Assembly (NCBI GenBank): GCA_963975155.1
Contig: CAXBFG010000008.1
Coordinates: 1 to 64,000, forward strand
Source: UBA5109 sp963975155
Lineage (GTDB): Bacteria > Pseudomonadota > Gammaproteobacteria > Pseudomonadales > Pseudohongiellaceae
Direction: 5' to 3'
Length of the DNA stretch: 64,000 nucleotides
Part shown: piece after piece, positions 26,074 through 34,799 of the stretch
Position numbering within the stretch: position 1 is the first letter of the stretch
Layout of the letters: every line of letters starts with the position of its first letter
Program-made: the position numbers and the translations under genes
Notes under the pieces: model-generated
Told to the model about the DNA's origin: nothing
The model's database searches: none
Seen by the model: only the letters and a program-made list of their open reading frames with translations

Positions 26074-27288
26074 ATGCCGGCCTTCGACTACTCTGCATAC
26101 AACGCTTCGGGCAAACAGGTCAGCGGTATTATTGAAGCTGATTCTGACCGTCAGGCGAGGCGCATGCTGAAAGATAAAAAATTACTGCCACTGCTTATTA
26201 ATGAAATCAATACCACTGAAAATAAGCTGAGTAAAAAATTTCGTCATGCTGGTTCCAGGCTAGGTACGTTTGACCTGTCACTTTTATTAAGGCAGCTGGC
26301 AATTCTAATTCAGTCAGGGCTTCCGGTTGAGGAAGCCATGAAAATGACCATCGAGCAGGCGGAATCAGTGAAACAAGCCAGGGTTATGCAAAGCTGGCGC
26401 AGTGAGATCGTTGAAGGGCGGAGTTTTTCTGATGCTTTACGGCGCTGTCCATACCGTATTCCAGACAGTGTTATTGCCGGTGTCGGTGTTGGTGAAGAAA
26501 GTGGCCACTTGCATGAAATTCTTTTACGTCTGGCAGACGAGTTGGAAATTGATGAAGAGAATCGAAAAACCGTTTCCCGGGCATTGATTTATCCGCTTAT
26601 GCTTATCGCCACGTCCATTGCAGTTGTGACCGTGATGATGCTATGGGTAGTGCCAAAAATTACGGTAATTTTTGCATCATCAAATCGTGAGCTGCCGTTT
26701 ATCACTAAAGTGATTGTCAATCTTAGTGAGTTTACCCAAAGCTATGGGCTGTATATTTTTCTTTTTTTGGTCATGGTTTTCATCGTTTTTCAGCAAGCAT
26801 TAAGAAATCCGCAGACTAAAGAACGCTGGCATGCATTTTTATTAAGCTTGCCGGGCCTTGGAGCATGGCTGCGTATGTCAAATATTGCTGACTGGTCACG
26901 AAGTTTGAGTATCTTGTTAAGCAGCGGTGTGCCTGCTCTGGCGGCTTTAAAAATCGCATCGTCGACGATGAACAATTTACATCTGCGTAAAAAAATGGAA
27001 GCGGTAACCGAAAGTATGCGCAAGGGTAGTAGTTTACAAAAAGCACTTGTCGAAAATGAATTGGGAAGTGGTTTTTTGAATCATATGGTTGGCAGCGGAG
27101 AAGCCTCCAGCCAGCTGGATCAAATGCTGTTAAGAGTTGCTGAGTATTATTCGCTGCGATTAAAAAATTCTGTAGAGATATTTTTAAAAATATTTAATCC
27201 CGTACTTATTATTTTAATGGGAATGATCATTCTATCTATTGTCGCAGCAGTCATGCTGCCGATTATGGATATGAACAACATGATTTAA
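26074..27288 (+). CDS. gspF: GspF, T2SS inner-membrane platform protein
   Basis: 404 residues with the two homologous GspF/PilC domains (LLRQLAILIQSGLPVEEAM and SRSLSILLSSGVPALAALK) and three transmembrane helices, near residues 172-195, 222-245 and 375-400. It forms the platform that passes ATPase motion to the pseudopilus. Starts 9 bp after gspE with GGAGAATC upstream. Length is normal for the family. Confidence 0.97.
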   Translation: MPAFDYSAYNASGKQVSGIIEADSDRQARRMLKDKKLLPLLINEINTTENKLSKKFRHAGSRLGTFDLSLLLRQLAILIQSGLPVEEAMKMTIEQAESVKQARVMQSWRSEIVEGRSFSDALRRCPYRIPDSVIAGVGVGEESGHLHEILLRLADELEIDEENRKTVSRALIYPLMLIATSIAVVTVMMLWVVPKITVIFASSNRELPFITKVIVNLSEFTQSYGLYIFLFLVMVFIVFQQALRNPQTKERWHAFLLSLPGLGAWLRMSNIADWSRSLSILLSSGVPALAALKIASSTMNNLHLRKKMEAVTESMRKGSSLQKALVENELGSGFLNHMVGSGEASSQLDQMLLRVAEYYSLRLKNSVEIFLKIFNPVLIILMGMIILSIVAAVMLPIMDMNNMI

Positions 27289-27309
27289 CCAATTACTCCG
27301 GAGAACAAA

Positions 27310-27741
27310 ATGACTAAAAAAACACCGAATAAGCATAAAGGATTTACCTTGATTGAGATTATGGTCGTGGTCGCCGTTATCGCTTTATTGGGTGCCATGA
27401 TCGGGCCTACACTCTTCAATAAAGTCCAGCAGGCAGAAGAAACGAGAGTGGCGCAGGATATTCGCGCCATAGAAAGCGCCTTGAAATTCTACCGCCTGGA
27501 TAATTATCGTTATCCGACTCAGGCGCAAGGACTGGAAGCATTGTTGAGTCCGCCTTCCGGATCAGACAGGTGGAATGGCCCTTATCTAGAGGCCATGCCG
27601 GCAGACCCATGGGGTCAGATATATAGTTATGTCTACCCAAGTACGCACAATAAAGACTTTGATCTGTTTACATTGGGTGCAGACCAGCAGGAGGGCGGGG
27701 AAGGAGCAGATCAGGACTGGGGGAATTGGAATATTCAATAA
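27310..27741 (+). CDS. gspG: GspG, T2SS major pseudopilin
   Basis: 143 residues. Prepilin signature at G11 followed by FTLIEIMVVVAVI with Glu at +5, cleaved and N-methylated by prepilin peptidase. The C-terminal part YPTQAQGLEALL, GPYLEAMPADPWG and the Asp-rich DFDLFTLGADQQEGGEG fit the Ca-binding loop of GspG. It is the main building block of the pseudopilus. No gspO/pilD peptidase gene is in the window, so this must come from elsewhere. Confidence 0.97.
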   Translation: MTKKTPNKHKGFTLIEIMVVVAVIALLGAMIGPTLFNKVQQAEETRVAQDIRAIESALKFYRLDNYRYPTQAQGLEALLSPPSGSDRWNGPYLEAMPADPWGQIYSYVYPSTHNKDFDLFTLGADQQEGGEGADQDWGNWNIQ

Positions 27742-27747
27742 GCTCAG

Positions 27748-28284
27748 ATGATGACTGTTAAATCAAAACAGACTGGTTTTACCCTGATCGAGATAATGGT
27801 CGTGGTATTTATTATTGCGGTCATGGCTGGAGTGAGTTTTTTTGCCATCAATCAGGCCAGTGACCGACGCTATACGAGCCAGGCTGAAGACTTTTTAAGC
27901 TGGCTTGAGCAGTTATCCGATATGGCCATGCTGGAAGGCACTGCTTATGGAATAGCTTCTGATGAAGAGGGTTTCCAGGCCGTAGTATTTTATAACTACG
28001 GCTGGTATCGCGTCAGTACACCGGAACCTTTTCGTTTTAAGGATGAAGTTTCACTTTCTCTGTTGGCTAATCAGGGGGGGGATGCAATTTTAATCAACAA
28101 AGCCAGTGCCAGAATGGTTGCAGGTTCAGGCACCGTCATGCTTCCGGATATTATTATGTTGCCGGATGGTTATATGGAGCCGGATATGGATTTAGCCCTG
28201 GCTTTTGAAAATTTTTTACCACTGTTTAAGTATCATCAGAATGATGAAGGCATCAGTCTGATTCTGGAGCGCGGACTCAGATGA
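27748..28284 (+). CDS. gspH: GspH, T2SS minor pseudopilin
   Basis: 178 residues with the prepilin cleavage site at G10 followed by FTLIEIMVVVFIIAVM. The rest is a globular beta-rich domain (YGIASDEEGFQAVVFYNYGWY) of the GspH/FimT family. It is a minor, near-tip pseudopilin. It starts 6 bp after gspG and overlaps gspI by 4 bp (ATGA), showing translational coupling. Confidence 0.93.
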   Translation: MMTVKSKQTGFTLIEIMVVVFIIAVMAGVSFFAINQASDRRYTSQAEDFLSWLEQLSDMAMLEGTAYGIASDEEGFQAVVFYNYGWYRVSTPEPFRFKDEVSLSLLANQGGDAILINKASARMVAGSGTVMLPDIIMLPDGYMEPDMDLALAFENFLPLFKYHQNDEGISLILERGLR

Positions 28285-28697
28285 GAAGGAATTGCGTCCA
28301 ACATGGCTTTACTCTGATTGAAGTGGTTGTTGCCTTAACCATACTCGCCTGGGTGCTTGGTAGTGTGCTTTTCCTGGTATCCCAATACGCTGATGAAAGA
28401 CTGATGATGCGAGAACGCTTTTATGAAAACCAGGTGGCATGGAATCAGCTGCTGGATAATTATCAGAAATCCAGAGGCTGGGTTTTTGAAAATGGAAGTG
28501 CACAGATAGAACTTGAAGGCAGTGAAACCCAGGGAGGGCAGAACTGGATTTGGCAATTGAACATTGAGCCGGCGATGGGTAAAGACTTATTTCGCTATCA
28601 AACGCGTGTAAGTTCGGAATTCGACCCGGATAGCCAAAGTGTACTGACTATCTATTTATTGAATGCACAAGGGGTGCAGGACGAAGCAGCACCATGA
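28281..28697 (+). CDS. gspI: GspI, T2SS minor pseudopilin
   Basis: 138 residues with the prepilin motif at G9 followed by FTLIEVVVALTILAWV, and a small globular domain. GspI, GspJ and GspK form the complex at the pseudopilus tip that starts assembly. It overlaps gspH and gspJ by 4 bp each. Family length is about 120-130. Confidence 0.93.
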   Translation: MRRNCVQHGFTLIEVVVALTILAWVLGSVLFLVSQYADERLMMRERFYENQVAWNQLLDNYQKSRGWVFENGSAQIELEGSETQGGQNWIWQLNIEPAMGKDLFRYQTRVSSEFDPDSQSVLTIYLLNAQGVQDEAAP

Positions 28698-29311
28698 AAA
28701 TGAACAAGGTACATGGCTTTACCTTACTCGAAACAATGGTCTCTTTGTTTCTACTTGCTGTTATGTCAGTTATGGCCTATCAGGCGATTGAAACGGTATT
28801 AAACGCTAATCAACGTTCTCGTGAAGAACTGGGCGATGAAATGGACTTACAACTTGCCTGGCAGGTAATGGCAAATGATTTCCTGCATATGCGGGCAAGA
28901 TCTTATGCCGATGGCTTTGGCGGTATTGAAGCTGCCTACCAAACCGGCACCAGTGATATTTTGTTAAGTTTTACCCGTGGTGGCGGAGCCTTACTTGAAT
29001 CAAATCCGACAGGTCTGACCAGAGTACAGTATAGTCTGGATGATGAAGGTCGACTGTTACGCACAGTATGGCCGGTTTTTATATCTGCAAGGGATTCTGA
29101 CGGACAACAAAGAGTATTACTGCGTGGTGTAAAACAGATCGATTTCAATCACCTTAGTGAATTGAGTTTTTATTCGCTTGACTGGCCGCCTATTGATGCT
29201 GAAATTGAAGCCAGTTTATTGAGTTTGCCGCTGATGGTTGAAATCAGCATTGAGCTTGAGAATGGCGAACTCAGCAGCCGGCTGATGCCAGGGGTGGAAA
29301 ATAATGGCTGA
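28694..29311 (+). CDS. gspJ: GspJ, T2SS minor pseudopilin
   Basis: 205 residues with the prepilin motif at G8 followed by FTLLETMVSLFLLAVM. The mature part contains LTRVQYSLDDEGRLLRTVWPV, a typical GspJ core strand set. It is part of the tip complex with GspI and GspK. Overlaps gspI by 4 bp and gspK by 8 bp. Confidence 0.94.
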   Translation: MKMNKVHGFTLLETMVSLFLLAVMSVMAYQAIETVLNANQRSREELGDEMDLQLAWQVMANDFLHMRARSYADGFGGIEAAYQTGTSDILLSFTRGGGALLESNPTGLTRVQYSLDDEGRLLRTVWPVFISARDSDGQQRVLLRGVKQIDFNHLSELSFYSLDWPPIDAEIEASLLSLPLMVEISIELENGELSSRLMPGVENNG

Positions 29312-30374
29312 AAAGAGCAAGCAAGCCAAACAGGAAGGTGTGGCATTACTGGCTGCGCTTATTTTTATGCTGGCCCTTGTATTAACACTGGGTAATATTT
29401 TTTATGCTCACCAGCTTGATGTCGGGCGATTAACCAAGAGCCTGCATAGTGATCAGGCCTTATTGCTGGCGCTGAGTGCAGAGAATTGGGCGCAACAATT
29501 ACTTTCTACTGATCAGGACGACAGGGAAGTGGACAGCCTCGAGGAAAACTGGGCACTGGCAGTGCCAGTCCTGCCGGTTGAAGGAGGCTTTTTAAGAGGT
29601 TGCCTGCAAGACTTGCAGGGCAGGGTGAATCTGAGTTCATTTGCTTCATACGATGGCGAACGACTGCGTGCAGAAATGGAGAATCAGGCGAATGGTTTGG
29701 CAAGACTCTGGCTTGGGTTATTGCGCGCGAGTGACTTACCCTTCAATGAAGCTTCGGTGGCTACTATTATCGATTGGGTAGATAGTGATAATGAGCTTGT
29801 CAGTGAATGGGGTGCTGAACAACAGAATTATGAATTTAACAGGGAGCTGCTAATGGTGGCTAATTCAGCGCTCACGGATGTAGAAGAATTAGCAATCATG
29901 CGGGGCTATGGTTCTACAACAGTAAGCTTATTAAAACCATGGATTTCGGCCTTGCCCAGGAGCACTACAATTAATCTTAATACGGCACCTGAACAGATAT
30001 TACTGGCAATGGGAGGGGAATTTCCCCGGGTATTTACTGAACTGGTGCTAAGGCAAAGGCCATTTTACAGTCTCAGTGATTTCCATGAGAAACTCAGCGT
30101 AGCCTTGGATATGGACTTACAGGAAGTTGAAGCTTTATGGTCGCCGGATTTTGTGGGCATCACCTCAGATTATTTCAGGCTGCAGTTGGAAGTTAGCCTG
30201 GGTGAATCCAGGTTACGCATAGACAGTATACTGGGACGATATGAAAGGAATGAGCCGGTTATCATTGCCAGAACAATATCAACGGTACCGGCAATATTAA
30301 ACGTACCGGAGAATGACAGGGCTAATGAAAATTTTGTGCAGACAGGCTTCTGCGAACAAGAAGAATCAAGCTAA
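29304..30374 (+). CDS. gspK: GspK, T2SS minor pseudopilin (tip)
   Basis: 356 residues. The prepilin site follows G12 (EGVALLAALIFMLALVL). As in other GspK proteins, +5 is not Glu but a hydrophobic residue. The large alpha domain is visible with WVDSDNE and TINLNTAPEQIL motifs, which match known GspK proteins. It caps the pseudopilus. The stop overlaps the gspL start by 1 bp (TAATG). Confidence 0.95.
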   Translation: MAEKSKQAKQEGVALLAALIFMLALVLTLGNIFYAHQLDVGRLTKSLHSDQALLLALSAENWAQQLLSTDQDDREVDSLEENWALAVPVLPVEGGFLRGCLQDLQGRVNLSSFASYDGERLRAEMENQANGLARLWLGLLRASDLPFNEASVATIIDWVDSDNELVSEWGAEQQNYEFNRELLMVANSALTDVEELAIMRGYGSTTVSLLKPWISALPRSTTINLNTAPEQILLAMGGEFPRVFTELVLRQRPFYSLSDFHEKLSVALDMDLQEVEALWSPDFVGITSDYFRLQLEVSLGESRLRIDSILGRYERNEPVIIARTISTVPAILNVPENDRANENFVQTGFCEQEESS

Positions 30375-31456
30375 TGAAATGTCATATTGATGATCTGACA
30401 ACGCAAATACATGAGTCTAGCGCGACACAAGGATCCTGTCTGTGGGTCCCGTCCTGCATGCTTGTCGTGCATCAGGTTCCCAAGCCCAATGCACCAAAGC
30501 GCAAATGGCCTGCCCTGATTCCCTGGATACTTGAGGAAAAGTTACTGCAGAAACCAGAGGATTTACATTTTGTTATTGCAGGGAAGAATCAAGACAGGCT
30601 GAGCATCCTGGTAACGGCAAAAAGTCAGATGCAGGAATGGCAGCAACAGGCTGCGGCAAGCGGAATCAAGAATTATGTATTAATCCCTGACTTCTTCGCC
30701 TTGCCCTGGCAAGCAGGCACTATCAGCATTGGGCATAGAGCAGATCAGATACTGGTCCGCTATGGTGAGTTCGATGGTTATTCCGCTGCTCCGGAATATG
30801 CCTGGCACATGCTGGATAACTTATTAAAAAACTCAAACGCTCAAACGAAACTGTCCCTGAGCTTGGCGAGCGAAGACCTTCCGCAGCGCTTTCAGGATAG
30901 AGTAGCAATCAGCAATCAGAATATGGATTGGAACAATGCCGGATATCCAATGAATGCTGATTTACTGCAAGGTGAATTCTCACTCACTACAGGCTCCGGT
31001 TCATACCTGCCCTGGTTATCTACGGCAGCATTATTAGTACTTTCCATTGCGCTGGGTCTGTTAACACTGAATCTGGAAAATGCTCGTCTGGAAAATGAAA
31101 TAGCATCGCTACGTGAAGCTAACCGCACAGCTTTTTACAGCCTGTTTCCGGGGCTTAGCATTCGTTCAGGGGATATCAGAGCAACAGTGGAGCGTTTTAT
31201 CTCGAATCGGTTCAGACAGCGTGAAAGTCTGCAAAGTGATGCCATGCTGGCCTTGACGACGATAGACAATGCCATGTCGGCCTGTAATTGCGACCTGCAG
31301 AGTCTGCAATGGAATTCCGCAGGACTGCAGCTCAGTCTTCCATTATCGGCAGCAGACAGTATTGAGCAATGGCATTTTGACGGATACTCCAAACAGGTTC
31401 GTGCTGAGGCCGACACAGGTTTATTGCTGACCTTATTCAAGGAAGGTCAGCAATGA
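30374..31456 (+). CDS. gspL: GspL, T2SS inner-membrane protein
   Basis: 360 residues. The N-terminal 210 residues are an actin-like cytoplasmic domain (KRKWPALIPWILEEKLL, DFFALPW) that recruits GspE. One transmembrane helix lies around residues 213-232 (LPWLSTAALLVLSIALGL), and a periplasmic ferredoxin-like domain pairs with GspM. Overlaps gspM by 4 bp. Sequence is diverged from E. coli, but position, size and domain order fit. Confidence 0.93.
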   Translation: MKCHIDDLTTQIHESSATQGSCLWVPSCMLVVHQVPKPNAPKRKWPALIPWILEEKLLQKPEDLHFVIAGKNQDRLSILVTAKSQMQEWQQQAAASGIKNYVLIPDFFALPWQAGTISIGHRADQILVRYGEFDGYSAAPEYAWHMLDNLLKNSNAQTKLSLSLASEDLPQRFQDRVAISNQNMDWNNAGYPMNADLLQGEFSLTTGSGSYLPWLSTAALLVLSIALGLLTLNLENARLENEIASLREANRTAFYSLFPGLSIRSGDIRATVERFISNRFRQRESLQSDAMLALTTIDNAMSACNCDLQSLQWNSAGLQLSLPLSAADSIEQWHFDGYSKQVRAEADTGLLLTLFKEGQQ

Positions 31457-31941
31457 GAACATTGAGGGATAAAATTGTTCATTCCTGGGGCACATTACAA
31501 CACCGCGAAAAAGTTATTATTCTGGCAGGCTTTTCAGTGCTCGCAGCTACAGCAGTGTATCTGGTATTTGCCAGTGCATGGTCTGTTCGTACTACGCTTT
31601 TACAGGAAAAAACAGCATTGCTGGCCGAGCAAAACTGGATGCAGGAGCAGTCAACGCTGGCCGGACAGCTGCTGAATAATTGCCGTGACAACCAGATACT
31701 GGCCTTGGGTCAAAACGAGTTACTTGATTTGCTGGCCACGCGTAATCTCTTGCAGACAGGCACCATCAGCTCATCTGGTACAAGTTATTCTCTACAGGTA
31801 GAGAGTGCCGATGGAAACAATATATTACGCTTTATTCATCAAAGTGCCTGTCAGGGATTTATCCTGACCAGTGTCCAGATAGACAAAGCAGAGTCCTCAG
31901 ACCATTATTCCGGGCAAGTGGAGTTTCGTCATGAAGGCTAG
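31453..31941 (+). CDS. gspM: GspM, T2SS inner-membrane protein
   Basis: 162 residues with an N-terminal cytoplasmic stretch (HREKVIILAGFSVLAATAVYLV includes the single transmembrane helix) and a small periplasmic ferredoxin-like domain. It binds and stabilises GspL. It overlaps gspL by 4 bp and the next gene, gspC, by 11 bp. Confidence 0.9.
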   Translation: MRTLRDKIVHSWGTLQHREKVIILAGFSVLAATAVYLVFASAWSVRTTLLQEKTALLAEQNWMQEQSTLAGQLLNNCRDNQILALGQNELLDLLATRNLLQTGTISSSGTSYSLQVESADGNNILRFIHQSACQGFILTSVQIDKAESSDHYSGQVEFRHEG

Positions 31942-32758
31942 GCTAGTCCGGGTTAATCTCAATATTGTATTGCTGTTTTGCTGCCTGATTCTGACTGGAT
32001 ATATTCTATGGTCTTTTGTGTTTACCGGAGAACAAGGTGATGAGCCGGGAATACAATTAATCCAGGCATCACAATCCTCGGCAGATAGCTTAAGCTGGCG
32101 CTGGTTTGGCAGTACTTCAGGAAACCAGCAAGAGCTGGCTGAAGCAAGTGAAGCACAGGAGCAGCTGGCAGAAGCCAGTATAAACGCAGAGCTGGTGGGG
32201 GTGATGAGAACGCCGGCATTTGCTACTGCAACTATCAAGGTTAATGGCAGGCCGGAAAAAGTATTCAGTATCGGTGATGAACTGCAAAGCGGGGTAGAGT
32301 TGCTTAGTGTGAGTACTTCACGTGTTGTGCTTGATGAGCGCGGAAGACGCGTACAAATCACCATGCGCAGACCGCAGGATATGCCGCAAGCAATGCGAAC
32401 TACAAGCACAGCAAACAGCAACAATACAACGGTAATACAACAGGGGTTTTCACTCGCGAACATGTTTGAAGCCGTGCCTGTGCAACTGGAGAATGCCGGC
32501 ACGGGATTTAAACTGGATGGCATTTCTGAGGAAATGTTATCGATGACAGAAATTGAAGAAGGGGATGTGGTCGTTCAGGTCGGATCCAGCACTATCGACG
32601 AATTAATGGCAAACCCGGGACAATGGATGAATTATTCAAGCGAAACTACGCTTCCAGTGACCGTCATGAGAAATGGCCAGGAAACAACAATATTTGTGAA
32701 TGCTTCCAGCTTGTCCGCAAGAATCCTACCTAATTTAACCAGTGAGTTGATGCAATAA
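31931..32758 (+). CDS. gspC: GspC-type T2SS protein with PDZ-like end
   Basis: 275 residues. A transmembrane helix (residues about 10-30) leads to the HR domain (ELVGVMRTPAFATATIKVNG, VFSIGDEL, RVVLDERGRR) that contacts the secretin. A C-terminal PDZ-like domain follows (FKLDGISEEML, EGDVVVQVG). It links the inner-membrane platform to GspD. In most clusters gspC is first. Here it follows gspM, as XpsN does in Xanthomonas. The stop codon abuts the gspD start. Confidence 0.9.
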   Translation: MKARLVRVNLNIVLLFCCLILTGYILWSFVFTGEQGDEPGIQLIQASQSSADSLSWRWFGSTSGNQQELAEASEAQEQLAEASINAELVGVMRTPAFATATIKVNGRPEKVFSIGDELQSGVELLSVSTSRVVLDERGRRVQITMRRPQDMPQAMRTTSTANSNNTTVIQQGFSLANMFEAVPVQLENAGTGFKLDGISEEMLSMTEIEEGDVVVQVGSSTIDELMANPGQWMNYSSETTLPVTVMRNGQETTIFVNASSLSARILPNLTSELMQ

Positions 32759-34660
32759 ATGAAACGATCTTTTAGTAAAACCTTGATGTTGAGAGCCGTG
32801 TTCGCTATTTCCATCGTGGCGGCTGCGCCCTCTTATGGCCAGGAGCAGGCCAGCATTAATTTTCGCGATGCGGATATTAATACGCTGATCGAGAGCGTTG
32901 CAGAAATCACCGGCAGGTCTTTTGTAGTAGACCCCAGAGTACGCGGCAACGTGACGATTATTGCTCCCAATACTATCGATGCCGATATGCTCTATCAGGC
33001 TTTCCTGTCTGCATTACAGGTGCAGGGTTTTCAGGCGGTTGATGATGGCGCCGTGGTGCGAATTGTTCCCTTTAATCAGGCCTTCGGAGTAATGGGCGGC
33101 GGTGACAATGAAATCGAAACTCGCTTGATAAAGGTACAGTATGTAGATGCTCAGGGACTGGCCCCGGTCATCAGACAGGTGATAAGTACCAACGCAAGAA
33201 TTCAGGCCTTTGCTGAAAGTAATTATCTGGTGGTTTCAGATATTCGTTCCAATATCGAGGCGGTTGTACGCATGGTTGAACAGATGGACCAACCTGCCGA
33301 AGCCGAAATTGAAGTTATCAATCTGGAGTTTATATCAGCCGGAGAGGCTGTTTATATCGTTGAGGAATTGCAACAAATACAAGAACAAGGATTATCTATT
33401 GTGGAAGATAGCCTCAATAACCGCGTGATTATTTCCGGGCCAGCGACCCTGCGTACCGCTTTCAGAAATATGCTGCGGTCTTTGGATGTACAGAATCAGC
33501 GCGAGTCAGGTGTGGCGGTAATCAATCTGAATTATGCCAAGGCGACTAATTTAAAACCGATATTGGACAGCATGATGCAATCCGAGACTTTCCTGAGATC
33601 AGCGGGTGAAAGCGATGCCGAAGGAAACACTTCTCAGGGAGCCTATCGTGTAGAAGTGGACGACTCAAATAATGCTTTGATTATTGCCGCATCCCCCAGC
33701 GTACTGCGTGAAATTCGCGGCGTTATCGGGCAACTGGATCTACGTAAACCACAAGTGCTGATTGAAGCGGTTATTGCAGAGGTTTCACGTGATCAGGCGC
33801 TAAGACTGAGTGCACAATTGATTTATGCGGATCAGCAGGCGGGCGGCTATCTGACGCAGTTTGATAATCTGCTGGCTACCATCATTGGCGTGGGAAGTGG
33901 CATCAGCGACCCTGATATTACCGCTAATGCGGCCCTGCAACAGGTGCAGGGAGCTGTTATTGGTGGCGGTAATTTTGACGCCAATGAGGGCAGTGGTTTT
34001 GGCCTGTTAATTCAGGCTCTGCAAACTGATACGAGTACCCGCGTATTATCCACACCATCAATTGTGACGCTGGATAATGAGGAAGGTTATATCTCTGTTG
34101 GTAATGAAGTTCCCTTTATTACCGGCAGTTTTACATCTGCCAATAACAATGCCAGTAATCCTTTCCAAACCATTAATCGCGAAACAGTAGGAATAGAACT
34201 GACGGTTACCCCGCAGGTAAGTGAAGGGACCCTGGTGCGACTTACCATCCAACAAAAGTCATCCAGCTTGCTGGCCACACCTGCGCAATTGGGAACAGCA
34301 GATGTTGTAACTGCCGAAAGGGAAATTACCACTAATGTCCTGGTTGAAGACGGACAGTTTCTGATTTTGGGCGGACTCATGGATGATCAGTATGATAATT
34401 CTGAATCCAGAGTCCCCATATTGGGTAGCATGCCTTTGCTAGGACCCTTGTTCCGTTCAACCAGGAACGGAGAGGATCGAGGTGTACTGATGGTGTTTAT
34501 CCGCCCGATCATTCTGCGTGATAGCCAGGGAGCGAGTGAATTATCCGCCAACCGCTTTAATTATCTGATTAGCAGGGATCTGGGTGCAGATGCCGGGAAT
34601 GAGCCTACACAGTTTAGCGAAAGCCTGGAAGAAATAAGGACTCAGGAGCAACAAGAGTAA
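32759..34660 (+). CDS. gspD: GspD, T2SS secretin
   Basis: 633 residues with a signal peptide (to about residue 27). The N0-N3 domains follow (INFRDADINTLIESVAEITG for N0; N1-N3 with GEAVYIVEEL and NYAKATNLKPIL), then the secretin barrel (VLIEAVIAEVSRDQALRL, VLSTPSIVTLDNEEGYI, VGNEVPF, LTVTPQVSEG). The gate segment is ITGSFTSANNN. The C terminus is short and lacks an obvious pilotin-binding domain; no gspS pilotin is nearby. It forms the outer-membrane channel and ends the operon. Confidence 0.96.
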   Translation: MKRSFSKTLMLRAVFAISIVAAAPSYGQEQASINFRDADINTLIESVAEITGRSFVVDPRVRGNVTIIAPNTIDADMLYQAFLSALQVQGFQAVDDGAVVRIVPFNQAFGVMGGGDNEIETRLIKVQYVDAQGLAPVIRQVISTNARIQAFAESNYLVVSDIRSNIEAVVRMVEQMDQPAEAEIEVINLEFISAGEAVYIVEELQQIQEQGLSIVEDSLNNRVIISGPATLRTAFRNMLRSLDVQNQRESGVAVINLNYAKATNLKPILDSMMQSETFLRSAGESDAEGNTSQGAYRVEVDDSNNALIIAASPSVLREIRGVIGQLDLRKPQVLIEAVIAEVSRDQALRLSAQLIYADQQAGGYLTQFDNLLATIIGVGSGISDPDITANAALQQVQGAVIGGGNFDANEGSGFGLLIQALQTDTSTRVLSTPSIVTLDNEEGYISVGNEVPFITGSFTSANNNASNPFQTINRETVGIELTVTPQVSEGTLVRLTIQQKSSSLLATPAQLGTADVVTAEREITTNVLVEDGQFLILGGLMDDQYDNSESRVPILGSMPLLGPLFRSTRNGEDRGVLMVFIRPIILRDSQGASELSANRFNYLISRDLGADAGNEPTQFSESLEEIRTQEQQE

Positions 34661-34749
34661 ATAGAGTAAATGAATAGAGTAAAGAAGTTCAGCAGTAAGC
34701 AATTTGAACAATAAAATAATGTTTAGCTAACTATTAAAATTCTCCAAAA

Positions 34750-34776
34750 AAAACGCCACTCATAGAGTGGCGTTTT
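34750..34776. terminator. Intrinsic terminator between gspD and amt
   Basis: Perfect 12-bp stem AAAACGCCACTC/GAGTGGCGTTTT with a 3-nt loop ATA. Further A on the left gives a U run for the minus strand. It lies between the convergent gspD and amt genes and can serve both. Confidence 0.85.
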
Positions 34777-34799
34777 AGATTCTAGCTAAAAGAATAGTC

